DNA from: Selenomonadaceae bacterium
GTDB taxonomy: Bacteria > Bacillota > Negativicutes > Selenomonadales > Selenomonadaceae
Direction: 5' to 3'
Assembly: GCA_017412925.1 (NCBI GenBank)
Contig: JAFPVP010000189.1
Location: 1 to 33,557, forward strand
Length of the DNA stretch: 33,557 bases
Part shown: positions 1 through 7,294 of the stretch, in pieces
Numbering within the stretch: position 1 is the stretch's first letter
How the letters are laid out: each line of letters begins with the position of its first letter
Program-made: the position numbers and the translations under genes
The notes under the pieces: model-generated
The model's database searches: none
The model's input: only the letters and a program-made list of their open reading frames with translations
What the model was told of the DNA's origin: nothing

Positions 1-222
1 CAGACGATTGACGCATTCAAAGACGACAAGATTTTCTCTGTGCGTTTCGTCGAAGAAATTATTTCGCTCACGATTTTTAATCTGCGCGGGATAGAAAAGT
101 TTTTTAGTCGACAAATTCGCCTTCATGATGACGCCGTCGTCGAAAATTTTTTCAAAAAAATTACCGCACTCGGTGAAGTTCATGACTTTGAGGGCGGCAA
201 CAAAATTTTTTTCAGTGAGCAA
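1..222 (-). CDS. N-terminus of probable restriction-modification DNA methylase (partial)
   Basis: Seen: an open frame of 74 codons runs off the left edge of the window, so the 3' end is missing. It starts at TTG (222-220), seven bases after a GGAGG at 234-230, and lies 12 bases downstream of the tyrA stop. A second TTG at 225-223 is too close to the GGAGG. The peptide begins MLTEKNFVAALKVMNF and ends with ENLVVFECVNRL. Family knowledge: an EN(L/F)VVFECV(N/H)RL block after a stretch with K+L+YP resembles, from memory, the N-terminal region of large N-6 adenine DNA methylases and type IIG/III-like restriction enzymes. Inference: a modification or restriction-modification protein co-transcribed with aroF-tyrA. 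The catalytic motifs (NPPY and the SAM-binding motif) would lie outside the window, so the assignment is tentative. Confidence 0.5.
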   Translation of the reverse strand, partial: MLTEKNFVAALKVMNFTECGNFFEKIFDDGVIMKANLSTKKLFYPAQIKNRERNNFFDETHRENLVVFECVNRL

Positions 223-234
223 CAAAGCTCCTCC

Positions 235-1110
235 TCAGTTCGGGTCGAAGGTGATAGTTTCCAAAATTTTATCGCGGCGAGCTTTGGACTTAGCAAAATA
301 ATCGTGGACGGCTTGCCGGTCGTGACTTTCAATCGCCGCAATGACGTTGCCGAGAATATTTTGCAGGTCGCGCAGGTGAGTGGCAATGGCGTCGCCGTTT
401 GTCATGCAAATATCCGCCCACATGTCGGCATTGGAGCTGGCAATGCGCGTGGTATCTTTGAAGCCGCCGCCAACGAGTTTTAAGCACGAATCCAAATCGT
501 TTCCGGCGTCGTTTAGGAGCGTGACGAGAGCCGCCGCCGTCAAGTGTGGCACGTGGCTGATAATCGAGGCGCAACGGTCGTGCTTAGCGATGTCAATCGT
601 CAAAAAATTTGCCTCCGTCAAGCGCAGGACGTTCATCAACTTTTCGTGAACTTCAGGCGGCGCGCCCGTGTCTTTGGCGATAACATAAGCCTTGCCCTTG
701 AAAAGATTTTTATCCGCGACTTCGACGCCAGATTTTTCCTTGCCCGTCATGGGGTGTCCGGCGATGTAAAAAATATCGGGCGGCAGAATTTTTTTCAGTT
801 CCTGCCAGATAAACTGTTTTGTGGAGCCAGCGTCAGTCAAAATCGCGCCCGACTTGAGGAATGGCAGAATTTTTTTTACCATTGGGACAATTTGGAGGAC
901 GGGCGGACTTAAAAAAATAATATCAGCGTCATCGACAACTTCTTGAAGGTCGGGAGTTGCCAAATCGACTGCACCGAGCTCCTTAGCGCGTTTCATTGAA
1001 CTTTCCGTCCTGCACAAGCCCGTTATGAAAATTTTATCGCCGAGTTTATCTTTTAAACAAAGTCCGAGCGAGCCGCCGATTAACCCGACGCCGATAATCG
1101 CCAGCTTCAT
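235..1110 (-). CDS. tyrA: prephenate dehydrogenase
   Basis: Oxidatively decarboxylates prephenate to 4-hydroxyphenylpyruvate with NAD(P)+, the committed step to tyrosine, in the cytosol. The 291-residue protein opens with a Rossmann fold, the dinucleotide loop GVGLIGGSLG at residues 7-16, followed by the usual central pattern ILTDAGSTKQ and a conserved histidine stretch FYIAGHPMTGKEKSG near residues 115-130. The helical dimerisation domain fills the C-terminal half (HVPHLTAAAL). Length is that of a monofunctional TyrA with no C-terminal ACT domain, so feedback control by tyrosine through such a domain is not expected. The ATG overlaps the stop of the upstream DAHP synthase gene (ATGA at 1110-1107), which means translational coupling within one operon. 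Confidence 0.93.
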   Translation of the reverse strand: MKLAIIGVGLIGGSLGLCLKDKLGDKIFITGLCRTESSMKRAKELGAVDLATPDLQEVVDDADIIFLSPPVLQIVPMVKKILPFLKSGAILTDAGSTKQFIWQELKKILPPDIFYIAGHPMTGKEKSGVEVADKNLFKGKAYVIAKDTGAPPEVHEKLMNVLRLTEANFLTIDIAKHDRCASIISHVPHLTAAALVTLLNDAGNDLDSCLKLVGGGFKDTTRIASSNADMWADICMTNGDAIATHLRDLQNILGNVIAAIESHDRQAVHDYFAKSKARRDKILETITFDPN

Positions 1111-2120
1111 AGCGACCGCCCCATAACTTTTGCAATGCCTTCAAGATTTCCCATTAATTCCCTAAAATCTTCGGGCTTGAGCGATTGGTCACCGTCCGAG
1201 AGGGCTTTTTCGGGATTCGGGTGCACTTCGATTATCAAGCCGTCTGCGCCCGCCGCGATTGCCGCCCGTGCCATTGGCGCGACCATTTTCCAACGTCCTG
1301 TGCCGTGACTTGGGTCAACGACGATTGGCAAATGCGACAGCTCCTTGACAGCCGCCACCGCCGATAAATCAAGTGTGTTGCGCGTGAAAGTTTCGTAAGT
1401 GCGGATTCCGCGTTCGCAGAAGATGACTTGCTCGTTGCCGCCGCTCATGATGTATTCCGCCGCGTTTAGCCATTCTGAAATCGTCGCACTAAGTCCGCGC
1501 TTTAAAAGGACGGGCTTGGAACATTTGCCCAGAGCTTTGAGCATTTGGAAGTTTTGCATATTGCGCGCGCCGACTTGTAAAATGTCTGCGTAGTTGCAAA
1601 AAAGTTCAATGTCGTCTTTGTCAACAATTTCCGTCACGACACGCAGATTAAATTCGTCGGCAACTTTGCACAAAAGTTTCAAACCCTCCTCGCCGAGCCC
1701 TTGGAAATCATAGGGCGAAGTTCGGGGCTTGAAAGCACCGCCGCGCAGAAATTTGGCTCCATATTTTTTTACGGCGGCAGCAGATTCGCGCAGTTGCTCC
1801 AAACTTTCCACCGCGCAAGGACCCGCCATCACCACGACTGCCGAACCGCCGATTTTCACGCCGCCCGCGTCAATGATTGTGTCTTCGGGGTGAAAGTCGC
1901 GGCTAACGAGTTTATATTTTTCGGTAATGCGGACGGTCTTTTCGACGCCCGACATCATTTGCAGTTCCAAGTTCGCGATAATTTTTTTGTCGCCGATTAC
2001 GCCGATTATTGTACGCTCCTCGCCCTTGGAAAGGTGCGTGCGCAGTCCCGCCGATTCAATCTTTTTAACGACCGCCGACAAATTTTCTTGCGTCGAGCCG
2101 CTTTTCATCACTACTATCAT
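1107..2120 (-). CDS. aroF: 3-deoxy-7-phosphoheptulonate synthase (DAHP synthase), class I-beta
   Basis: Condenses phosphoenolpyruvate and erythrose 4-phosphate to DAHP, the entry step of the shikimate pathway. The 337-residue protein has an N-terminal ferredoxin-like regulatory domain (about residues 1-70, MIVVMKSGST...), then a TIM barrel. The barrel shows MAGPCAVES near 98-106, the substrate loop RGGAFKPRTSPYDFQGLG, and the metal/phosphate motif VDPSHGTGRW near 268. The N-terminal domain is the type that gives allosteric control by aromatic products in related enzymes. An AAGGGG stands eight bases before the ATG. It is the first gene of the aroF-tyrA operon. Transcription comes from a strong promoter about 220 bases upstream, and the leader carries a terminator hairpin, so attenuation is likely. 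Confidence 0.93.
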   Translation of the reverse strand: MIVVMKSGSTQENLSAVVKKIESAGLRTHLSKGEERTIIGVIGDKKIIANLELQMMSGVEKTVRITEKYKLVSRDFHPEDTIIDAGGVKIGGSAVVVMAGPCAVESLEQLRESAAAVKKYGAKFLRGGAFKPRTSPYDFQGLGEEGLKLLCKVADEFNLRVVTEIVDKDDIELFCNYADILQVGARNMQNFQMLKALGKCSKPVLLKRGLSATISEWLNAAEYIMSGGNEQVIFCERGIRTYETFTRNTLDLSAVAAVKELSHLPIVVDPSHGTGRWKMVAPMARAAIAAGADGLIIEVHPNPEKALSDGDQSLKPEDFRELMGNLEGIAKVMGRSL

Positions 2121-2203
2121 AACGAAAACCCCTTATTCTTAAAATTCGATTTAAATTCTCTGCAAAACCGCCGCCTCTTTCATTGTGCATTGCTTGCGCC
2201 ACG

Positions 2204-2263
2204 TCACTGACCGCCTAAAAAAATTCCCTCCGCCGTGGAGGGCTTTTTTATTTCATTTTTCAC
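2204..2263 (-). CDS. candidate leader peptide in the aroF 5' UTR
   Basis: A 19-residue reading frame (MKNEIKKPSTAEGIFLGGQ) starts at GTG 2263-2261, seven bases after a perfect GGAGG at 2275-2271, and ends in TGA at 2206-2204. The terminator hairpin of the aroF leader lies wholly inside this frame. It has no run of Phe, Tyr or Trp codons, so it is not a classical aromatic attenuator peptide. Whether it is translated is inference from the ribosome binding site only. Confidence 0.4.
   Translation of the reverse strand: MKNEIKKPSTAEGIFLGGQ
2217..2242 (-). terminator. leader terminator / attenuator upstream of aroF
   Basis: On the minus strand CCCTCC, a five-base loop and GGAGGG form a perfect six-pair stem followed by AATTTTTTT, about 85 nt after the promoter start and 97 nt before the aroF ATG. 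The first arm can also pair with the GGAGG ribosome binding site of the leader ORF at 2275-2271, giving two mutually exclusive folds. On the plus strand the same stem is followed by a short T run (2244-2249), so it may act in both directions. Confidence 0.65.
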
Positions 2264-2333
2264 GTAGCCACCTCCGAATTACACTGCCATTGAGCCTTGG
2301 AAGCGATTTGTTATCATCGTTGTTATTTTATTA

Positions 2334-2362
2334 ATTATAGCACGAATTCTAATCACATGCAA
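2334..2362 (-). promoter_or_regulatory. promoter of the aroF-tyrA operon
   Basis: Minus strand: -35 TTGCAT (2362-2357), 17-base spacer, -10 TATAAT (2339-2334). The spacing is ideal and the -10 is consensus. The expected start point near 2327 gives a leader of about 207 nt before the aroF ATG. Confidence 0.75.
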
Positions 2363-2729
2363 GATGCGCACAGCCTTGTAACTTCAAGCTTGAGGGCGAC
2401 GAGACTGCTTAGGGGGTGTTGGTAAAGTCAAACTTATTTTATCACGATAGTCAGTGCAAGAAGATAAAATTTTTCTTTCCGCCACTTTCAATGCCGACAA
2501 TGTACATAACACCCTTTTGGACAATTACTCTGATTTTTGCGGCTCAAAACCTGTTTAGATATAGGGAGACTAACAACATCTGGCGCATTATTCCGCAGGT
2601 CAGAGCCTTCACTCTTTATGAAGTGGACAGCACCACATGAAGGTTGAAAGAAAAAAATTATTCGCTTGGATTTTAGCAAAACTCTTTCGAGTTTTAATAC
2701 TTATTTTTATATAACAGGAGATGTCATCC
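2363..2729. other. gene-poor stretch with no assignable gene
   Basis: I see no convincing gene here. Overlapping short frames exist on both strands (for example 2416-2640 plus and 2488-2679 minus), but none has a ribosome binding site or a family I recognise. A hairpin with a perfect seven-base stem (AAAACTC-TTTC-GAGTTTT) lies at 2678-2695, just upstream of the small gene at 2730. It could be decayed mobile-element or gene sequence, or hold a small RNA. Confidence 0.4.
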
Positions 2730-2976
2730 ATGGCTAATTCCGTTAAGTCCGAAGTCGCTAATATAATTTTGGAGCAACTCGCTAAGAATAATAATTCTAC
2801 CTTCGATGCTCAAGACGTCCTCAATATTTTCGATGAAATGCCCAATAAGGAAGAGACTAAAAATCTCCTGTGCTTTCAATCCCGCTGACGCCATTAAACC
2901 CCTCGATTGCGGCGTTTATGCCTCCCTGTCTTGGCTTGACAATAGTTTCTTCGACGGCAATCTCCTCCTTGCCTAA
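2730..2976 (+). pseudogene. small gene of unknown function interrupted by a +1 frameshift
   Basis: ATG at 2730 follows an AGGAG (2716-2720). The frame begins MANSVKSEVANIILEQLAKN and stops after 52 residues at 2886-2888. Skipping one base around 2870-2880 joins it to a second frame that reads NPADAIKPLDCGVYASLSWL and ends in TAA at 2974-2976. The two parts have the same amino-acid style, and together would give about 82 residues. The first part looks helical and acidic, the second holds one Cys and aromatic residues. I do not recognise the family. The break may be a true mutation, an assembly error or, less likely, a programmed shift at TTTC. It converges on the ftsW-like gene. Confidence 0.45.
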
Positions 2977-3017
2977 AACAAAAAAACTTCTACACGATTT
3001 ATTTTATCATGCAGAAG
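2975..3017 (-). terminator. terminator of the sensor kinase / DUF4422 / ftsW transcript
   Basis: On the minus strand a 12-base stem with two mismatches (3017-3006 with 2998-2987) closes a seven-base loop and is followed by TTTTTTGTTTT. It starts 30 bases after the stop of the gene ending at 3047. Confidence 0.7.
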
Positions 3018-3046
3018 ATTTATAGACAAGATAAATTGCAGTTAAT

Positions 3047-4159
3047 TCAGCTGGACTTTTCGCCCTGCTTGCCGACGTTGACGAGAATTCCAATCGCCGC
3101 CATCGTCACGATTAGCGAAGTGCCGCCGTAACTTATAAACGGCAACGGCACGCCGACGACGGGAATCAAGCCGCCGACCATGAGTAAGTTGGCTATCGCT
3201 TGCCCGACGACCAAAATCATTATGCCCATAGCCAGAATTTGCCCGTATTCGTCTTTGGCTTTATTGGCGATTCTTGCCGCGTAGACCGCGAACGCCGCGA
3301 ACAACAGGAAAACAAATATCGCGCCCAAAAAACCGTTCTCTTGGCAGAAGATCGCGAACGCAAAATCCGTGTGCGCTTCCGGCAAATAATCGTACTTGCT
3401 GACGCCGACGCCAAGCCCCATGCCGGTTAATTCGCCCGAACCGATAGCCGACAGCGATTGCACCGTTTGATAGCCGTAGTTCTGTGCGTCTGACCACGGG
3501 TCGTAGGTTATCTTCAGCCGTTCGAGGCGGTAGGGTTCTTTTATAATCAACAACGCTACGCCCAAAGCCACCAAGCCAGCTAATTTGTACACGTCGCGCT
3601 TTTCCAATCCGGAAGCCACCAACATTATTATCGGTATCCCCAAAATTATGCTCGCGGTGCCCATGTCCGGTTCCATTTCCGTCAACAGAGCCAAAAAAAC
3701 TATGATGCCCGCCTGCACCGAGAGGAGCCGGAGCCGCTGGTTGAGGCGCATTTTTACGGAGATATACGCCGCCGCAAGAATTATCGCTATGAGCTTAGCC
3801 AACTCCGCCGGCTGAAATTGCACCACGAACAACGGGAGCCAACGCCGCGCTCCGTTCACGACGGGACCAACAATCAGCACCGCAATCAGCGCAATGACCG
3901 TGAAGCCGAGGATAAAAAACATGCACCGCCGCCAAATGTGATAATCGAAATGCAAGCACACAACGAACGCTATCAGCCCGATAAAAACGTTGATGATGTG
4001 GCGTTTCAGGAAAAAGTACGGTGTGCCGAAATCCGCCTCCGCATAAATAAAACTTGAGCTGAAAACATTAATCGTGCCGAGAATCAACAGCACGAGCGTT
4101 ATCGCGATAATCGCCTCCATGTCGCTCGTCCAAAATTTTTTTTTGCCAGTTTCAGCCAT
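3047..4159 (-). CDS. ftsW: SEDS-family peptidoglycan polymerase, FtsW type
   Basis: Integral membrane glycosyltransferase that polymerises lipid II into glycan strands with a partner class B penicillin-binding protein, in the inner membrane at the septum (FtsW) or side wall (RodA). The 370-residue protein has about ten hydrophobic segments. It also has the SEDS signatures GARRWL, FQPAELAKL near residue 118, SGELTGMGLG, HTDFAFAIFCQENGF and the C-terminal PLPFISYGGTSL. The last, with the ARRWL loop, favours FtsW over RodA. I place the start at ATG 4159, after GAGG with a seven-base gap; the TTG one codon upstream is too close. It is the last gene of the run headed by the sensor kinase and lies only 12 bases after the DUF4422 gene, away from any dcw cluster in this window. 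An FtsW/RodA/SpoVE distinction needs a tree. Confidence 0.82.
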   Translation of the reverse strand: MAETGKKKFWTSDMEAIIAITLVLLILGTINVFSSSFIYAEADFGTPYFFLKRHIINVFIGLIAFVVCLHFDYHIWRRCMFFILGFTVIALIAVLIVGPVVNGARRWLPLFVVQFQPAELAKLIAIILAAAYISVKMRLNQRLRLLSVQAGIIVFLALLTEMEPDMGTASIILGIPIIMLVASGLEKRDVYKLAGLVALGVALLIIKEPYRLERLKITYDPWSDAQNYGYQTVQSLSAIGSGELTGMGLGVGVSKYDYLPEAHTDFAFAIFCQENGFLGAIFVFLLFAAFAVYAARIANKAKDEYGQILAMGIMILVVGQAIANLLMVGGLIPVVGVPLPFISYGGTSLIVTMAAIGILVNVGKQGEKSS

Positions 4160-4171
4160 CAAATCACCTCT

Positions 4172-5683
4172 TCAAACACCCGCGCGGAACAGGACGGGCA
4201 AAGCCTTAATGCGCAGATTTTTTTTCATAAGCCAGACGGTCATCAAGCGTTCGGAAATGAGACCGACGGCGCGATATTTTCTTGCGTTGTCAATTTGAGC
4301 AAGGTTCGTTCTGGCGAGGACTTCCTCCGTCACGTCGATTATAAACGAGAAGAGCCATTCGCAATAGGCGTCGAAAATTTTGCGCCGCGTGATGAACATT
4401 TCGTACATAAATTCGGAGTAGCTGCTCGAAACGTAATCGAAAGCCGCAAGATAATCGGGTTGTTTCTGTTCAATGTGCTTGCGGAAAATTTTCTCGACAA
4501 AATCGCAGAGGTCGCCGCCGCTGACTAAAATTTTCAATTCGCGCTGAGTAAGGGCAAAAAAATTTCCCTTGACAACAATAACGTCGCACGTCCGCAAAAT
4601 TTCCCGCGCTTGCGTCTCCGTCAAAAAATTTTCTCCGTCCGCCGTGAAAATTCTGCGGTAGTGGCACAGCCCGATAATCGCGTGCGCCGTGTTTTTCCAC
4701 ATCCAGTAAAGCGCGGTTATCTCGTTTAGGTAGCGATTTAGGCGGCTGATATTGTCGCCGGTGTCGTCGCCCACGTAGCCGAAATCTTTTTTGGCGAGCG
4801 CGTGACCAGCATGAATAATTTCGTAGCCGTCAGGGAGCGTGGCGAGTTTGGCGTCTTTGTGCGTGACGATATAAATTTTAAAATCTGCGCGGGCGAACTT
4901 TTTCAACAGAAACCAATGCCCGTTGACGGCGGGGAAGCGCGAAATTTCTTCAAAAATATTTTTGTAAGTCGCGAGCCAACTTTCAAGCACGGAGCCACGT
5001 CGCACGAACGCCAAAATTTTTTCCGTCAATGAATCGGTCTCAATCAGCGCGTCAATAAATTCAGCGGGCGAGCGTTCAGCAGTTAATAAAATCGCGTCGT
5101 AATGTTTAAAGCGACACGCCGCAAGCGAAGGATAAATTTCCCTGTAGAGATTTTCGACGACGGGGAAATTTTTCGCGAACGAATTTTTATCAATCGCCGC
5201 AATCTCCACGCCGTCGAAATCAGACGTGTAAACCAAATCATTTTTGGCAAGGAAGGCGTCGGCGTCCAGCAATCGCAAAATGTTGAGCTGGTGGAGGAGC
5301 CTCTCGACACTTGCCGCGTTTTTCAAAGAGAAAAAATTATCCGCCGCGTACTTCGCCAAATCGCCGCGCGTGATAAATCTGTCCTGCAAGCCGAGTTGAT
5401 AAAGCTCGTTGAAGCGGTAAATTTTCCCTCCGCTGTTTTCAAAGACGATATAATCTGCCGCGCCGTCCAAAATTTTTTTGAGTTCGTCAGCAGAAATCTC
5501 CGCGCCGTCTAAGAAAATTTGAAAGCTCCCCTCCGCGAACGGAAGGTTATCCAAATCTGCCAGCGTCGTGAACAGGAAAATTTCTCCGCGCTCCGCCGCG
5601 CCCTTGAAGGCAATTCGCCCGACAATTTCAGCGTTCGGAAGATTTTTCGATTCGCCGCAAAAAAGCACTCGCGGAATATACAA
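4172..5683 (-). CDS. DUF4422 glycosyltransferase-like protein, copy 1
   Basis: A 503-residue protein with no signal peptide. Residues about 268-495 match the DUF4422 pattern: KIYIVTHKD, then GDDTGDNISRLN, then NEITALYWMWKN and IGLCHYRRIF. Family knowledge: DUF4422 proteins occur in capsule and exopolysaccharide loci and are thought to be glycosyltransferases, but the reaction is not established. The first 260 residues are an extra domain that I do not recognise; it opens with MYIPRVLFCGESKNLPNAEI. The start is TTG (5683-5681) after GGGGTGA; no ATG in frame has a better ribosome binding site. A second copy lies upstream with the same two-part layout, so this is a tandem duplication. The short gap to the ftsW-like gene suggests one transcript and a role in the cell surface. 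Confidence 0.75.
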   Translation of the reverse strand: MYIPRVLFCGESKNLPNAEIVGRIAFKGAAERGEIFLFTTLADLDNLPFAEGSFQIFLDGAEISADELKKILDGAADYIVFENSGGKIYRFNELYQLGLQDRFITRGDLAKYAADNFFSLKNAASVERLLHQLNILRLLDADAFLAKNDLVYTSDFDGVEIAAIDKNSFAKNFPVVENLYREIYPSLAACRFKHYDAILLTAERSPAEFIDALIETDSLTEKILAFVRRGSVLESWLATYKNIFEEISRFPAVNGHWFLLKKFARADFKIYIVTHKDAKLATLPDGYEIIHAGHALAKKDFGYVGDDTGDNISRLNRYLNEITALYWMWKNTAHAIIGLCHYRRIFTADGENFLTETQAREILRTCDVIVVKGNFFALTQRELKILVSGGDLCDFVEKIFRKHIEQKQPDYLAAFDYVSSSYSEFMYEMFITRRKIFDAYCEWLFSFIIDVTEEVLARTNLAQIDNARKYRAVGLISERLMTVWLMKKNLRIKALPVLFRAGV

Positions 5684-5717
5684 ATCATCACCCCGTTAAA
5701 CATCGCTACGGAAAATT

Positions 5718-5807
5718 GCCGCTTTAAAAGCGGCGGAAGTTACTTTTAAAAAGTAACCAAACAGTTAGCGCGATTCAGCGTTAAAAAATTTTCAACTAAT
5801 CGCCGCG
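5718..5807. repeat. intergenic repeat element, copy A
   Basis: Lies in the 125-base gap between the two DUF4422 genes. It contains a palindrome with GCCGC / GCGGC arms around TTTAAAA (5718-5734), a second perfect palindrome GTTACTTTTAAAAAGTAAC (5739-5757), and a 40-base segment (5768-5807) that recurs at 10513-10552 with one mismatch. The matching copy B has an equivalent first palindrome but lacks the second. Confidence 0.7.
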
Positions 5808-5808
5808 T

Positions 5809-7284
5809 TCAAACGTCGTCACGGAAAATTATTGGCAGAGTTTTAATCTTAAGGCGGTTTTTAATCAGCCAAACGGTCATCAAATGTTCGGCAACGAAAC
5901 TGACTGCCCGATAAGTTCGCGGGTCGTCGGAGCTTGCAATGTCGGTCGTCGCTAAAATTTCTTCCGTGGCGTCGATTATAAACGAGAACAGCCACGCGCA
6001 ATAAGCGTTAAAAATTTCGTGGCGCGTGATGAAAATTTCGTAGCAGTAGACGCCGAAGCTGTCGTTCACCCTGTCATAAGCCGCAAGATAATCGGGTTGG
6101 CGGCGCGCGATAAATTTTCTGATTGTGGCGATGACGTGTTCGGCGAGCGGGCGCGTGCTGAGCAAAGTTTTCCAGTCGCGCAGGGCAATGTAGCCGAATT
6201 TGCAATCGTTGACGATTATATCCGAATCGCGCAGAATCTCCCGCGCAGAGTCCGTCGACAAAAAATTTTCGCCGTCCGTCGTGAAAAATCTGCGGTAGTG
6301 ACAAAAGCCGATAAAACTTTGGCGCGTGTGCTTCCACAGCCAATAAAGCGCGGTTATCTCGTTCAAGTACAAATTCAGGCGGCTGATATTGTCGCCGGTG
6401 TCGTCGCCCAAGTAGCCGAAATTCTCCTTGGCGAGCGTGTGCCCCGCGTGAATAATTTCATAGCCGTCAGGGAGCGTGGCGAGTTTAGCGTCTTTGTGCG
6501 TGACGATATAAATTTTAAAATCTGCGCGGGCGAACTTTTTCAACAGAAACCAATGCCCGTTGACAGCGGGGAAGACAGAAATTTTTTCAAAAATATTTTC
6601 GTTAGCCGCCAAAAATTTTTCAAGCGCGGAGCTACGTCGCACGAACGCCCAAATATTTTCCGTCAAAGCGTCCGTTTCAATCAGCGCGTCAATAAACTCG
6701 GCGGGCGAACGTTCAGCAGTCAATAAAACCGCGTCAAAAAATCTGAAGCGGCAGGCGGCGAGCGTGGGAAAAATTTCTTTGTAGAAGTGAAAATCCTCGG
6801 CGACGACGCCCGCGATTTTGTGATTCAAATCTGGGAACATGTAGTAATCGTTCTTGATAAAAAAGGCGTCCGCGTCGAGAACTCGTTGCGCGTGAATCAG
6901 ATTAAAAATTTGTACGGCGTTGTCCAGCGCGAAAAAATTATCCCGCGCGTAGTTTAAGAGCGTGGGCACGGTGATAACTCGGTCAACCAACTTGAGCGCA
7001 TAAAGTTCGCGGAAACGCAAAAGATATTCGTCGTGATTTTCAAAGACAATGTAATCCGCCGCGCCGTCCAAAATTTTCCGCAACGTGTCGACGGAAATCT
7101 CCGCGCCGTTCAAAAAAATTTTAAAGCTACCTTCGGCGAGTTTGAACTTGTCAGCGTATTTAACACCGCCCGGCACGATGAATTCGCCACGTTCCGCCGC
7201 GCCACGAAATTTTATCTGCCCGACAATTTCAGCGTTCGGAAGATTTTTTGATTTGCCGCAAAGCAGGATACGCGGTTTGTACAA
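5809..7284 (-). CDS. DUF4422 glycosyltransferase-like protein, copy 2
   Basis: A 491-residue paralogue of the next gene downstream, with the same unrecognised N-terminal domain (MYKPRILLCGKSKNLPNAEI) and a C-terminal DUF4422 domain (KIYIVTHKD, GDDTGDNISRLN, IGFCHYRRFF). Similarity is uneven. The junction of the two domains is almost identical between copies down to the DNA (6450-6572 against 4813-4935, three differences in 123 bases), while the C-terminal 150 residues and the middle of the N-terminal domain have drifted. The start is TTG (7284-7282) with GAGG eight bases upstream overlapping the stop of the sensor kinase gene, so the two are translationally linked. The link suggests the kinase and the surface-glycan genes belong to one regulated unit. 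Confidence 0.75.
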   Translation of the reverse strand: MYKPRILLCGKSKNLPNAEIVGQIKFRGAAERGEFIVPGGVKYADKFKLAEGSFKIFLNGAEISVDTLRKILDGAADYIVFENHDEYLLRFRELYALKLVDRVITVPTLLNYARDNFFALDNAVQIFNLIHAQRVLDADAFFIKNDYYMFPDLNHKIAGVVAEDFHFYKEIFPTLAACRFRFFDAVLLTAERSPAEFIDALIETDALTENIWAFVRRSSALEKFLAANENIFEKISVFPAVNGHWFLLKKFARADFKIYIVTHKDAKLATLPDGYEIIHAGHTLAKENFGYLGDDTGDNISRLNLYLNEITALYWLWKHTRQSFIGFCHYRRFFTTDGENFLSTDSAREILRDSDIIVNDCKFGYIALRDWKTLLSTRPLAEHVIATIRKFIARRQPDYLAAYDRVNDSFGVYCYEIFITRHEIFNAYCAWLFSFIIDATEEILATTDIASSDDPRTYRAVSFVAEHLMTVWLIKNRLKIKTLPIIFRDDV

Positions 7285-7294
7285 ATCATTCGCC

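Noticed and set aside
2121-2330. T-box riboswitch upstream of aroF (GGAGGTGGCTACGTG looks like a T-box)
   Set aside because: Only about 50 bases lie between the expected start point and that motif, too little for a stem I. The antiterminator pairing order required for a T-box is also not present.
2416-2640. 74-codon plus-strand frame and the opposing 2488-2679 frame
   Set aside because: No ribosome binding site for either, no recognisable family, and they overlap each other on opposite strands.
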